From Agapanthus africanus (Eukaryota; Streptophyta; Magnoliopsida; Asparagales; Amaryllidaceae), in contig CM057338.1 of NCBI GenBank assembly GCA_030015575.1, positions 311,057,827 to 311,121,826 of the forward strand: 64,000 bases of DNA, written 5' to 3'. Below the pieces are notes generated by a model. The model was not told where the DNA came from, did no database searches, and saw nothing but the letters and a program-made list of their open reading frames with translations. Position numbers and translations under genes: made by a program. Of the stretch, positions 1 to 11,182 are shown one piece after another. The stretch's first letter is position 1; every line of letters starts with the position of its first letter.

Positions 1-1046
1 CAAACAAACGTCCAATATTTTAAACCTAATTGGACTTAGCCCAAGTTGGCCATAAGTCCTCAATTCATATTTAACTGAGCCTATGTACTCATAATTTAAT
101 TAATTGATCTTAGTCCCAAATTGGACTACAGATTTCCCAATCAACATTGGTTCAAGGGTACATATCTTCACTCCTTTGATATTTGTCGTTGTAATCCTTA
201 AACGTCTTCAGAAAGGTGACAGGTCCCGATAACCAATCATTCCATGGACTGTGGGGTCCTTAAACTCATGGACTATGATGTCCTTAAACTTTATAGACTA
301 TGATGTCTTTAAACTACGGACTGTGGGGTCCTTAAGCTCATGGACTATGATGTCCTTAACCCTTACGGACTATGGTGTCTTTAAACTGGATCGTAATGTC
401 CTTAAACTAACGTTGGACCGTAATGTCCTTAAACTAATATTGGACCGTAATGTTCTTAAACTAACAATGGACCGTAATGTCCCTAAACTAAACAATAGAA
501 CCCAAATGCTCTTTTGTCGGATCTAAACGATCCCGTTAAGTTGATCTTAGTTTGAAATTAGACTAACGTATCCTTAACAAATGTTTAAGTCGATCTTAGT
601 CTCAAATGAGACTAACGTATCCTTAAACCCAACCCCTAAACCAAAATCTAAGAAGATACGGATTTGGACTAATCCATGCCCTACGGGCGACAACATAAAT
701 TAGTCTCCGTATACAATCCACGGGCAACCAAAAACAAAACAAACACACACGACACGAAGTGACCATCTGGAGAAGGAGAAAGTGGTTACCACGATGCGGT
801 AGCGTAATTAACTGCAGGAGCTTGTGCCTACAGGGAAGAGCGTCCCCATAATCAAAAACCCCTCAACGAGGGGGAATCTAACAAAATCTGCTACATCGGT
901 CGCATCCGTTTAAACCTTCGATACAGGGTGTCATAAATCAACTTGGCATCTTCGGAGAGGTGGACGGATAGCACCAATTAGCATCTACCCCCAAATTCAG
1001 GAAAGACAAACCTACGCGGTTCTGTCTCTGTATTCGGAGGAGAACA
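1..1046 (+). repeat. 5' LTR of the Tat-clade element (starts just outside the window)
   Basis: It aligns base for base with 29728-30746, so only about 26 bp of this LTR lie left of the window. The right boundary is set by the shared end ATTCGGAGGAGAACA, after which the two copies diverge and the primer site begins. It differs from the 3' copy by scattered substitutions and one extra 27-bp minisatellite unit. No coding sequence is recognised; the open frame at 251-526 is only the minisatellite read through. Confidence 0.92.
243..500 (+). repeat. LTR minisatellite, GGAC...TGTCCTTAAACT units
   Basis: About ten degenerate units of 22-27 bp repeat the pattern GGAC(C/T)-(G/A)TAATGTCCTTAAACT. The 3' LTR carries the same array at 29970-30200 with one unit fewer. 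A diverged array with the same core also occurs inside the element at 19928-20100. Confidence 0.85.
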
Positions 1047-1051
1047 GATTC

Positions 1052-1070
1052 TGGCACGCCCGGTAGGACC
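1052..1070 (+). other. Primer binding site of the Tat-clade element
   Basis: The sequence TGGCACGCCCGGTAGGACC lies 5 bp after the LTR end. Its position and TGG start fit a tRNA-primed minus-strand start site of Ty3/gypsy elements. I cannot name the tRNA with certainty. Confidence 0.7.
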
Positions 1071-1798
1071 TTTTCCTCTTTCCACTCCACATTTCGTGTG
1101 TCGTGTTTTTCCCGTGATCAGATAATCGTGGTGTGTATGTTTGTGGTTGCCCTTAGGGGAGGGGATAATGAAGTCGGCGCTTCGACTCTATGAAGAATGG
1201 TGTTTGTTCCCACCTTAGCAACTCAGGCTCTGTCATATCTGGTAGATTCAAGTACGGGCCACTTGTAGGCTCAAATCTCTGCAATCCGGCTCTTCAAGAA
1301 ATCAACGGGCTTCTCTTTGGGTCGATGCTCCCACCTCCCAGTCTCGGTGCCTCAACGCCGATGGAGGAAGCCCAGAGGAAATCTGTCTTCCACAGACCGG
1401 TTCCCCAAGCTGCAACTTTGCCAACAGAATCAGTCCTCTAACAACTGGCACCTGCCAAGGACCAAGGTCGACGCAGGGGGCAGAATATTTAGGCTCTCAA
1501 AGGAAACATGGGGTAGGCTCGGCAAAATCCTGAAGCTGGTCAAATCCCGGCCGTAAGAAACGGTCGACGTCGATATCAACATCATACAAAATGAGCTGGG
1601 GGCAGTTCTCCATATGGTCCTGTTTCAACCCGAGTGGTGAATGTTGTTGTTCCAACTGGAAACAGCTTCAAATTATTGTGAAGGGTCAGACAAAGTTCTT
1701 CTACCGCAATATTGAAGAAGTCTCCGCGGTCCATGGAGATCCCACGAGAGTAGAAACCAGTTCGCTCCCTGAGACAAATTTCCTCATCTATATATAAG
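1071..1798 (+). other. Untranslated leader of the Tat-clade element
   Basis: This region lies between the primer site and the first recognisable gag sequence. Short open frames occur (for example 1190-1441 and 1317-1556) but none resembles a known domain. Leaders of this size are normal in the clade. Confidence 0.5.
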
Positions 1799-4180
1799 GT
1801 GTGGAAGCAGCTGAAGGGGACTCACCCCAAGACGGATCCTAATACAGCGGTTCCTCCCAAAACCAAAGCGGATTTTTCCAACAAGAGGCCCAATAAAGCT
1901 CAAGTGCCCGAAGCAAACTCCAAAGGCCAAAACTCCAAACACCCCAAGCCTGGGGGCATGGTAGTTCACATAGTCTATGTGGTAAATTCCAAAGAAGCAT
2001 TCAAGTGGTATTCCGAACTCCCAAATAACTCTGTCAAGACATTTGCAGAAATGGAGTTACTATTCACCCAGCGTTTCGCAAGCGCTAGCGAACGCACCCT
2101 AATCACGGCATTGATCAATTCCAAGGTGAAGCCTAGAGAAACATGGGTTCAGTACGCGATACGGTGGCGGAATTTATAGTCGAAGTGCGAGCAGCGCATC
2201 GAGGAGGCGCCTGCGGTAGGCATGTTCGTAGGGACCCTTGACCCTCAAGCGACCATTTCACAATTCATGATGTTCTTCAAGCCAACTACTTTCCGGGCCT
2301 TGATTGACAAGTTGGCCCAAATGGACCAGATGGGCCACAGGCCTTCCTCTTCAAAGCCGGAGCCACGGAATGAAAAAAGGAAAGGGAAAGCGACCTTCGT
2401 CGCCAATGCTTAACAGCAGCCCAGTGGCCCAAAACTAACAAATCGCCTAGACGAGAGACGGCGATTCTTTAATGAGAAAATGAAGCGTCCTTATTCGTTT
2501 CCCCGGGACAAAACGAGGAGATTGTTCGAGCTGGCGGTGCGTAACAGGCTCATCAACTTACCGGATCCAAAACGCCCATTGCAACCCGGTGAGGCTAATA
2601 ATCCCAATTATTGCCCCTATCACCAAGCGATAGGCCATCCAATCGAAGATTTCTTCATCTTCAAAGGGTGGATTGAGAACCAATACCAACAGGGCAAATT
2701 CGCACTGTCTGAGAATTGGAAAGTAAACCTACTCCAGCCGCACGCTCTTAAAAAGGCGGACACTCCGGGGGCATCATGCTCCTTTGTCGAAGAAGCTCCA
2801 TGGGAGGTCGCTCTTTCAACCAAAACGAAAAGAATATTGAAGGATCTCCAAGCATGCCCAGGGATCAGGTGGAAAAATCAGCTAGAACCCAAAATCATCG
2901 AGGGAATGTTGAAGTCACGCCCGACGCCAAAGATTGGTAGCGATAATCAAAACGCTCAGGTCCAGCCGTCAAAGTCTTCGAAGAAAAAGAAGAAAACTAA
3001 AAAGCCCATGAAGCCTGCTGATAAGCACACGGATCTGCAAAAACATATCGACGCGTTGGAAGAATACAACAAGAAGACGCGAACCCCGGTCACACTCCAA
3101 GAATTTCTCAGCCACGTCCTTAAGGATGAAGAGGATGATAATGGAGAAGACTCTTCGGATGAACCTGAGGATTATGTGGCAAGCTGCCATGTGATCTCTC
3201 ACTCATCGATAGACGGTGAAGAAGCTCCTGACGCAGAGAAACTGAGGGCAGATCCTGAGCTGGGACTTCTAGGACCATCAGACGAGATGATTGATGCATT
3301 CCTGAACGAAGCTCTTCTGAAAAGCAAAGCTGATCGAGAGCGCGAAATGGCCATATTTGAAAAGGCCAAACACCGGCAACTGGACGAAAGGGTTGAAACA
3401 CTCCCACCAGATCCGAGCGCATCCGCCGCAAATAAAAGTAGGTTCAAGACAAGGAAGAGGTTCGCCAAAGCCATATCGATAGGAATGAAGCTGCCCTCTT
3501 TTAGAGAAAATTCTCCTGGCGGTATACGCCTTAATGAAGAGGATGTGCATCCTAATTACTGTTTATATCATCAAAGGATTGCGCACCCCACCAAAGGGTG
3601 CAACGCCTTTAAAGATTGGTGGCAAGGGTATGTCGATCACAGGCAGTACTTCAAGAGGATGAAGCATGAAGCTCGTCGACAGCGGAAAAATGCGACAGAC
3701 GAACGAGGAAGAGCTGCCGGCAACTGTCACATGGTTGATGGCAAGGGATCGCAAGTTCTCACCTTCGGGAGTGATTCTGAAGAAGAAATGGCTCTTGGCC
3801 CTCTCTTCAAAGAAACCACCTCAGGAAAAGAGGAAGAACCGAAGAGCTGCGAGAACATTCAGCTGCGCAATCGCACATTACCTGAAAAGAATCTCGGACC
3901 CGTAAACAAGGGGTCGAACAAAAAGGATAAGGGAAAAGAAAAGGTCCCTGAGGATATCACCCTCGATGACCAAGCCGTCGAAGAGCTGACAACCAAGGAT
4001 TCGCCCAAGAAAAACAAGGTAGATTACAACGTTCTGGCACACCTGAGGAAGATACCCTCACAGCTAAGCATTCTCGATGCCCTTCTGCTATCCAAAGAGG
4101 CGAGAGATTCTTTGATCAAGGCACTACAAGAGCCCGAGCAGTTCCAAGCTTTCCTCGCCGAAGAAAAGATGAAGGACTAG
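1799..4180 (+). pseudogene. Gag region of the Tat-clade element
   Basis: The first part (about 1960-2180) matches the retrotransposon gag core, recognised by WYSELPNNSVKTFAEME followed by FTQRFASASERTLITAL. The part at 2222-2413 continues this with FVGTLDPQATISQFMMFFKP. From 2480 a long open stretch carries two Tat-type zinc-knuckle-like modules (YCPYHQAIGHPIED... at 2600-2700 and YCLYHQRIAHPTKGC at 3555-3605), separated by lysine-rich and strongly acidic linkers. Gag would form the particle and bind the element RNA. As a whole the region is broken. Confidence 0.85.
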
Positions 4181-4189
4181 CTGGAAGAA

Positions 4190-5647
4190 GTGCACACAGC
4201 CGATATCACCTTCGGCGATGAAGATCTCCTCCTCGGGACGTGCGAGCATAACCGTCACCTTTATGTCTCTGGATACTGTCATGATATTAAGATAGGCAAG
4301 ATCTTGGTTGACAATGGGTCCTCTGTCAATCTCCTCAATGTAAGAGTGTTGAAGGAAATCTGCATGAGCGTTCAGCACCTCGCTCGTGATAAAATTACCA
4401 TCTCCGGGTTCGACTCCCAGTCATCACGGAAGCTCGGGTATGTGATATTGACGTTACGCTTTGGGCTGCTCATCACGGACATCAAATTTCACGTCATTGA
4501 CGCTAAGACATGTTACAATGCTTTGCTCGGCAGGCCTTGGTTACACGAGTACAACATCATCCTTTCTACACAATATCAGTGTATGAAGTATTTCAAGGAT
4601 GGTCTCAAGTATACTGTGACAGGGGAACTAAACCCATTCTCCGTGAATGAAGTCCGAAAGTACGAAGATGCAAAATACTTCTTACCAGATTTCGAAGACA
4701 CGGAAAGATGCCATAAACCGAAGAACAAAGCTATCACCACTATTCCAGTCTTCGAGAGTGACACTGAGGAGGAAGAAGATATAGTTTATTCAGGGCCGCC
4801 CCAATGCAACAAGCCGGGACCGTCCACCCCTATTCTGGTCTTCGGCAGCGACTTGGAAGATGAGATCAATGCCGTATTTTTTGTTCGGCCATCAATACAA
4901 GCCTTCGCTGGCGATGATCGGAGTTTGCAAATTGCCATGGTTTTGCAAGAGCATTACAAAGAGCTTGACGCGCTTGGTACCTATAGTGTGCAGGAACTGC
5001 AAACATTCTACGTCCCTCCCAGGCGAAGAGATGAAAAGGCAATTCTCTTTTATCAATCCACGAAAACCAAAGTTGAAAAAGAAGTCTGGCATGGTGACGA
5101 TTCGACACTTGACAGACTTCAGCCCATCCGACTGCCCAGATACTACATAGAAGGATTGAAGTGGCTGTTGAGGCGCCAAGGCATACCCCTTAAGCAAATC
5201 ACGCGACAAGCCCAGTTCTACAACAGGATCTGGAGCGTCCCTGGAACTCAGCGAAAATTGCCCAATGGAAGAATGGAAACGATCGGGCTTGGATATGTTC
5301 AATCCAAGAAACGGAAGCAATTACATGGCTGCTATGTTATACATGACTTTGACGAAGAAGGAGATGTTCTCTTAAAAGACGCTAACCCTGAACCAAAACG
5401 AGGTCCCGCCATGAAAATGCCAAGTCCGTCATTTGAAGAACAAATGGACAAGCTAATAAGGGAAGCAAGTCAGAAGGTCCGGGACGACCATAGTCGTGAA
5501 ATGGCCATTTACGAGAAATCCAGGACGCAGCGCCTCCTTCAACAGGCCGCGGAGAATGACAATGCTCTTCATCGCCAACCCGTCATACAAAAGACCCGGC
5601 GCAGAGGCAAAAATAAACCAAAGAACGGAAAAAACGTTCGACAGTAG
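4190..5647 (+). pseudogene. Protease region and linker of the Tat-clade element
   Basis: The aspartic protease is recognised by ILVDNGSSVNLL (about 4300-4335) and, downstream, by NALLGRPWLHEYNIILST (about 4515-4570), both typical of plant Ty3/gypsy retropepsins. The rest is a linker with acidic motifs of the type F(E/G)SD-E-E and an unrecognised block (about 5020-5400, containing LPNGRMETIGLGYV). It ends with a helical module, REMAIYEKSRTQRLL, that repeats one found in the gag region at 3340-3385. Confidence 0.85.
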
Positions 5648-5680
5648 CATAGCGGGTCTAAGAAGCCACGCGATCGAGAA

Positions 5681-5953
5681 TTGAGCAGCCGTGATCCGTC
5701 TCTTATAAAGAAGATGGGTCGAGCATATTCTTTTCCCCAAGACAAGACAAAGAAGATATTCGACCTTGTCATAAAATATCAGATGATGACACTCCCGGAG
5801 TCCAAACACCCCGAGCAAGTAGACAAGGTCTCTCACCCAGACTATTGCTCCTATCACCGAGCAATAGGACATCCTCTCAAAGACTGCTTCAACTTCAAGA
5901 ACTGGGTCGAAGACCAATATCAACAAGGTAGGTTCTCTCTATCCAGCAGTTGA
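5681..5953 (+). pseudogene. Third zinc-knuckle-like module before RT
   Basis: The stretch reads RAYSFPQDKTKKIFDL, then YCSYHRAIGHPLKDC, then NWVEDQYQQGRFSL. It is a clear copy of the module that opens at 2480 (KRPYSFPRDKTRRLFEL ... YCPYHQAIGHP ... NQYQQGKFALS). Here it stands between the protease linker and RT, an unusual place for a nucleic-acid-binding module. Confidence 0.8.
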
Positions 5954-6208
5954 AGGATAACCCCGCCACAGAAGCATGAACCGAAAGCGACGTGTATAGC
6001 GAGAGTAGGACCAGATCAACATCGGTCTTGGAAACGATCTCGTACCTGTCACGCGATAACGCTGTCAGAAGAAGAACCCGAGAATATGGATGACCTTTTT
6101 TGGTGCTTCAAAAACGATGAAGATGAGTAGATCTCAGAATTTCCACCAGCGCCAAAAGAGCTGGAAGATGGAATACATACTACTGCAGATGACCTCAGAA
6201 AAATCGAC

Positions 6209-7335
6209 TTGGGAACGGCAAACGACCCACGGCCGACGTTCATCAGTAAACTGTTGTCTGAAGAAAAGGAGGCTACGCTTAAAGACGTGCTCATGCAGTA
6301 TAAAGATTGCTTTGCGTGGAACTATTCAGAGATGTCGGGGCTCGATCCAGAGATTGTTGTCCACAAATTGGCGATTTCTCCAGACGTCAAGCCGATCAAA
6401 CAAGCACCGAGAAGATGCGGCTCGAGCTTAAGATAAGAATCAACGCCGAGGCCAAGAAGCTAATCGAATTCGGCTTCATCCAAGAAGTTCAATACGCTGA
6501 CTGGATTGCCAACATCGTCCCAGTGATGAAGAAAAATGGGACAGTGCGCATATGTGTGGACTTTCGGGATCTCAACAAAGGTTGCCCGAAGGACGACTTT
6601 CCAGTACCGGTCACTAAGCTGATGATAAATAACACATCCACTCACGAAGTTTTCTCCTTCATGGACGACTCATCAGGATACAATCAGATAAAGATGTATC
6701 CCGAGGACCAGAAGCATACCACTTTCCGAACTCCTTTGAGCATATTCTGCTACAAGGTGATGCCTTTCGGTCTAAAGAACGCCGGTGCCACCTATCAGAA
6801 GGCCATGACGAAGATTTTCGATGACCACATACATGAAATCGTCGAATGCTATATTGACGACTTCGTAATTAAAAGCAAATCATACGAGGAACATTTAGAG
6901 CATCTGAAGATCGTATTTCAGAGCCTTCGGAAATACAACTTGAAGATGAACCCTCTCAAATGCGCGTTCGGAGTTTCCTCGGGCAAGTTCCTAGGATTCG
7001 TCGTCAGACACTGAGGCATCGAGATAGACCCGTCGAAGATCAAGACGATCATGGAAATGCCTCCGCCAAGGACTCTCAAGCAACTGCGGTCTCTCCAAGG
7101 AAAGCTCGCATATATCCATAGATTTGTAGCCAATCTCTCCGGCAAGTGCCGTCCTTACAGTCACCTAATGAAGAAGGGAACCCCGTTCGTATGGGATCGC
7201 AAATGCCAAAGCGCATTGAACGAAATCAAGAAATACCTGCAGAATCCGCCAGTACTGGCCGCTCCCATTAAAGGAAAACCTCTCGTCCTATACACAACAG
7301 CCCTTGAAGGTTTCTTAGGCACGCTGTGGGCATAA
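6209..7335 (+). pseudogene. Reverse transcriptase region of the Tat-clade element
   Basis: Ty3/gypsy RT blocks appear in order: VRICVDFRDLNKGCPKDDFP (about 6545-6605), FSFMDDSSGYNQIKM, MPFGLKNAGATYQKAM, the catalytic YIDD near 6850, and LKMNPLKCAFGV-SGKFLGF. After 7050 comes the thumb/connection (LQGKLAYIHRFVANLS, then the VWD...FN-type start of RNase H). The region would have copied element RNA into DNA in the cytoplasmic particle. It is broken. Confidence 0.93.
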
Positions 7336-8170
7336 GAGAACGACCAAGGGAAGGAGAAAGCCCTATACTATTTTAGTCGAGTTCTCCTGGGGGCAGAAAG
7401 CAACTACTCCCCCATCGAAAACACTGCCTGGCGTTCGGGATAATGAAGCTCAGACATTATGCTTTGGCACATGAGGTCCACCTTGTATCAAAAGTGGATC
7501 CTCTCAAATACTTGATGTCAAAAGCCCTACTAACAGGACGACTCGGGCCCTGCTCTTGATAGAGTTCTCGATAACATATTGTCCCCTCAAGGCGGTAAAA
7601 GGCCAGGCTATCACCGACTTCCTCGCTGAGCATCCGATACCTGCCGATTCTCTTTTGAACTGCGAATTGCCCGACGAGCACGCGTTTGACACGATCGACG
7701 GAGAGAGAAGAGAAAATAATACCGATGGGAACTCTATTTCTATGGAGCATCTTCCATGAAGAAGCGCAAACAAAGCACCCCCATAATCAAATCAGGGGTA
7801 GGCCTCATCTTCGTAACTCCACAACGAGGGATAATGCGCTTTGCCTTCTCCTTGACAGAGCTAAGGACAAACAATGAAGCTGAGTATGAAGCCTTGATAG
7901 CAGGTCTTGAGATCGCTATCGATATGGGAATTGAAAGCCTCCTCATATACTGAGACTCCCAACTGATCATTAGCCAAGTAAACAGCGACTATCAGACGTG
8001 CAAACCAGAGTTGGTAAGGTACGGCGAAAGGGTACAATAATTGCTGGCTCAAATTCCCACCTACGCCCTGGAAAGCATACCGCGTGCGGAAAATAGCAAA
8101 GCGGATGCGTTAGCCAAACTCGCTAAAGAACTGGCTGACGAGAACCTCGATGATGTGAGGATCATTGTAT
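7336..8170 (+). pseudogene. RNase H regions of the Tat-clade element (apparent dual RNase H)
   Basis: The first part (to about 7660) continues the usual Ty3/gypsy RNase H after RT. From about 7760 a second unit follows, with GVGLIFVTPQRGIMRFAFSL and TNNEAEYEALIAGLEIAIDM, the pattern of the extra archaeal-type RNase H typical of the Tat clade. Its tail (SKADALAKLAKEL-like, about 8095-8140) is recognisable. The region is broken. Confidence 0.8.
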
Positions 8171-8352
8171 GAAGCCGTCGGGTTCTTGCACCGGCAGAAA
8201 TGTCTCCACAGTCGTCCGAAGAAAAAGGAGCGACCAAACAAACGGCCTTACAAATAAAAGACCAGGAAAAGGCTAAGGATTGGAGAGAAGTCTTTATAAA
8301 CTACTTCAAATCCCGTTGAACGCCTGAAGATGCGTCCTCAAGACATCAGCTC

Positions 8353-8774
8353 ATGAAACGAGTTCTATCTTTTGCATTCGTCAATGATACTCTGTATAAG
8401 AGATCATTTGATTCTCTATGGCTAAGATGCCTGGGACCTGAAGAGGCAAGGAGAGTCGTCCAAGAAACTTATGACGGACTTTGCGGTTCTCACCAAGCCG
8501 GGCTGAAGATGAAATTGAAGATCAAAAGGATGGGCTACTATTGGCCCACGATGATCTAGGACTGCCTCGAATACGCGAAGCAGTGCCACTCGTGCCAGAT
8601 TCATGGGGACTTTGTCCATCAGCATCCAAATCCACTACATCCAACGGTGGCTAGCTGGTCGTTCGAAATGTGGGGAACCGAAATAATCAGGCCCATCGAA
8701 CCAGCATCGTCCAGAGGACATCGCTTCATACTGGCACCAACCGATTACTTCTCCAAGTAGGCAGAAGCAGTACC
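8353..8774 (+). pseudogene. Integrase region, part before the Copia insertion
   Basis: The zinc-binding HHCC domain is visible: CGSHQAGLKMKLKIKRMGYYWPTM (pairing histidine near 8490), then C-x2-C near 8585-8600. The start of the catalytic core follows (about 8690-8765). The region is cut at 8774 by the nested Copia element, with TSD GTACC at 8770-8774 and 19081-19085. Confidence 0.88.
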
Positions 8775-11182
8775 TGTTGGGATTCCTTAGCACCTAGCCT
8801 AGGGTTTGCAAGCATCACACATGCCACAATAAGAATTTTAAGGGGTGCTAAGCAATCAAACTATGAATCGTACTAGAAAACTAGGGTAACGAAAACTTGT
8901 AATCTAACATTACAAAGAGAAGTGAACTAGAATACAACCTTTGTAGATCCGGTCCTTCACTTCTAAAGCTCCGTGTTGACGTCCCTTCGCTGCGATCAAC
9001 GAGCTTCCAAACTCTAGTGATGGTTTCCTTAGAGAAATGAACGGATTTGCTCGTAGTCTTCGAGGCCAAAGATGATCTACGTCAAGAAGACTCAAACCCA
9101 AGCTAACCCTTCACTTGGTCATAAACTTTGTGAAGAGAACACCCTAAACTAAATGGTAAGTAGTAGAGGATGATGCAATAGGAAATGGGCTCACTTTAGA
9201 TTTTATTTTCTCACTTGTTTTCACCACTTGCCAAAAACCTAGAAAGCTTTTGGGTTTTGGATGAAGAAGAAGAAGAAGAAGAACTCAAGAAAATAAAATT
9301 AAGTGGTGAATAATTGAATGAGGTTAGATTTGAAACCATGGTGAGTTTTGTATCATCACTAACTCTTGTAGAGACTTAACCATAGCAAGGATAATGGTTA
9401 GGTTTATAAATATCTTAGTGTAAAACAAATTGTGTGGACTTTGTTAAAGCACGCAACTAGCTTCCACAATTCCACTCACAATTTGAATTACTAAAGATAA
9501 TTAAAAACCTAAACTTATCATGGTTATGGTGTAAGTCCTACACACTCAAGTTGCATATATAACCTTGCATGATACAATATATATATATCACATATATATA
9601 ATGTAACAAAAAGGTGAGAAAAAGAAAAAGTCAAGTGAGCAATATTAGTCAATGTAAATTCATATATCAAATATATAATTATACATTAAATCATTAAATC
9701 AACACTTGATTTAATGATCCGGCTATATCACATATAACCGACTAATATCAATAATATCAATTTACCGAATCAACACTTGATTCAATAACCCGGCTATATC
9801 ACATATACCCGGCCGATATCACATATCGCGAGAATACAATACGGTATCACATACTCGTATCAATCTCGGTCAATGTAAATTCATATATCAAATATATAAT
9901 TATACATTAAATCATTAAATCAACACTTGATTTAATGATCCGGCTATATCACATATAACCGACTAATATCAATAATATCAATTTACCGAATCAACACGTG
10001 ATTAAATAATCCGGCTATATCATATATACCCGGCCGATATCACATATCGCGAGAATACAATACGGTATCACACACTCGTATCAATCTCGGTCCCACACAT
10101 ATCACATATGCGCTCCTATTTCGTTTCGCTTGAGCCAGGAAACCTCTGTGTAGGACTCTAAAGACTCGTCAATACGTCGGCAGTAGGTAGTGATCATATC
10201 AGTCACCCACAAGCCACAAGCGGTCTGCTAAACGTAACGGCCACCCGGGTATTGAGCGATCAGAAGATCAACGAGCAAGCCTGCTCACACTCCTGCGAAT
10301 CCAATCACTAATACTTACTGCACAGTCCGGTCTGTTCGTCTAATATGTCGCATATCTCGCTTAGGGGTGGTAAACGTCAGACCCCAGTAGCTTGATAGGT
10401 CATGCCGATGTAAGGTCCATAACGGTCGTGAAACTACTGATAATACTTACCAGTAAATCACAGCAATCCTGACCAGGGATTTCCAGTTATGGCCAGTCGA
10501 GCATAGTGCAACATCAACCCCCAATACCGGGAGAGACGAATCCTCTCCTATCGCTCATTGCATCCATGTGACTCAGGACTGTACCCAAAAACCACATGTT
10601 TGCACGACTCAGTAGAGCCGTGGTAGGGTGGAAATCAAAGTACAGTGGGAGACATACAAGACTCTATGACAATCTCGGGTCGACAAACTAAGCTGTACCA
10701 GCGTCACCGGAAAACTGCCATCTGACGTGAGGTATAATACCATCTGGGAGTTCTCGGCGAGTCCGTTCAGTGTACCCAGTCTCCACTGAGCACCCGTATA
10801 CTATCTCTGATGTCAAACACCAACGGATATGGGATCATCCATCGCCTATCATATGGATCGAGAAGATATACGCTAGTCTACTCTGGAATATCGATGCCCC
10901 GTCTCAATATTCCCATGACTAAGAACATTGAAGGATGTACTCATGGACTACCCAGGCCCCACTAGTATGATCTGCATCATAATCCTGGAAGTCGAGTACA
11001 CATCCTAAGGGCTTTATCAACATGTAACAGAGAGACAGTAAGTATACATGTTAAGATAAAGATCAACCAGATAGCGTACTATCATGTCGAGTAAGAAAGT
11101 CCTCCCTATATATGTCCCTGCATCCACTACAATATACATCTCATGTACAGTAATGGCCTCTAGGGTATACATATAACTAACA
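8775..11182 (-). repeat. 3' LTR of the nested Copia (left in the window)
   Basis: It is the counterpart of 16913-19080. It is about 240 bp longer because a 221-bp segment stands twice in tandem (9650-9870 and 9871-10091) and a TA microsatellite near 9580-9600 is longer. Both segment copies contain the motifs ATCCGGCTATATCACATATA and CATATCGCGAGAATACAATA. The segment is single in the other LTR. Confidence 0.93.

Noticed and set aside
251-526. 91-residue open frame in the LTR
   Set aside because: It is the LTR minisatellite read in one frame; the same happens at 29978-30226 in the other LTR. No domain.
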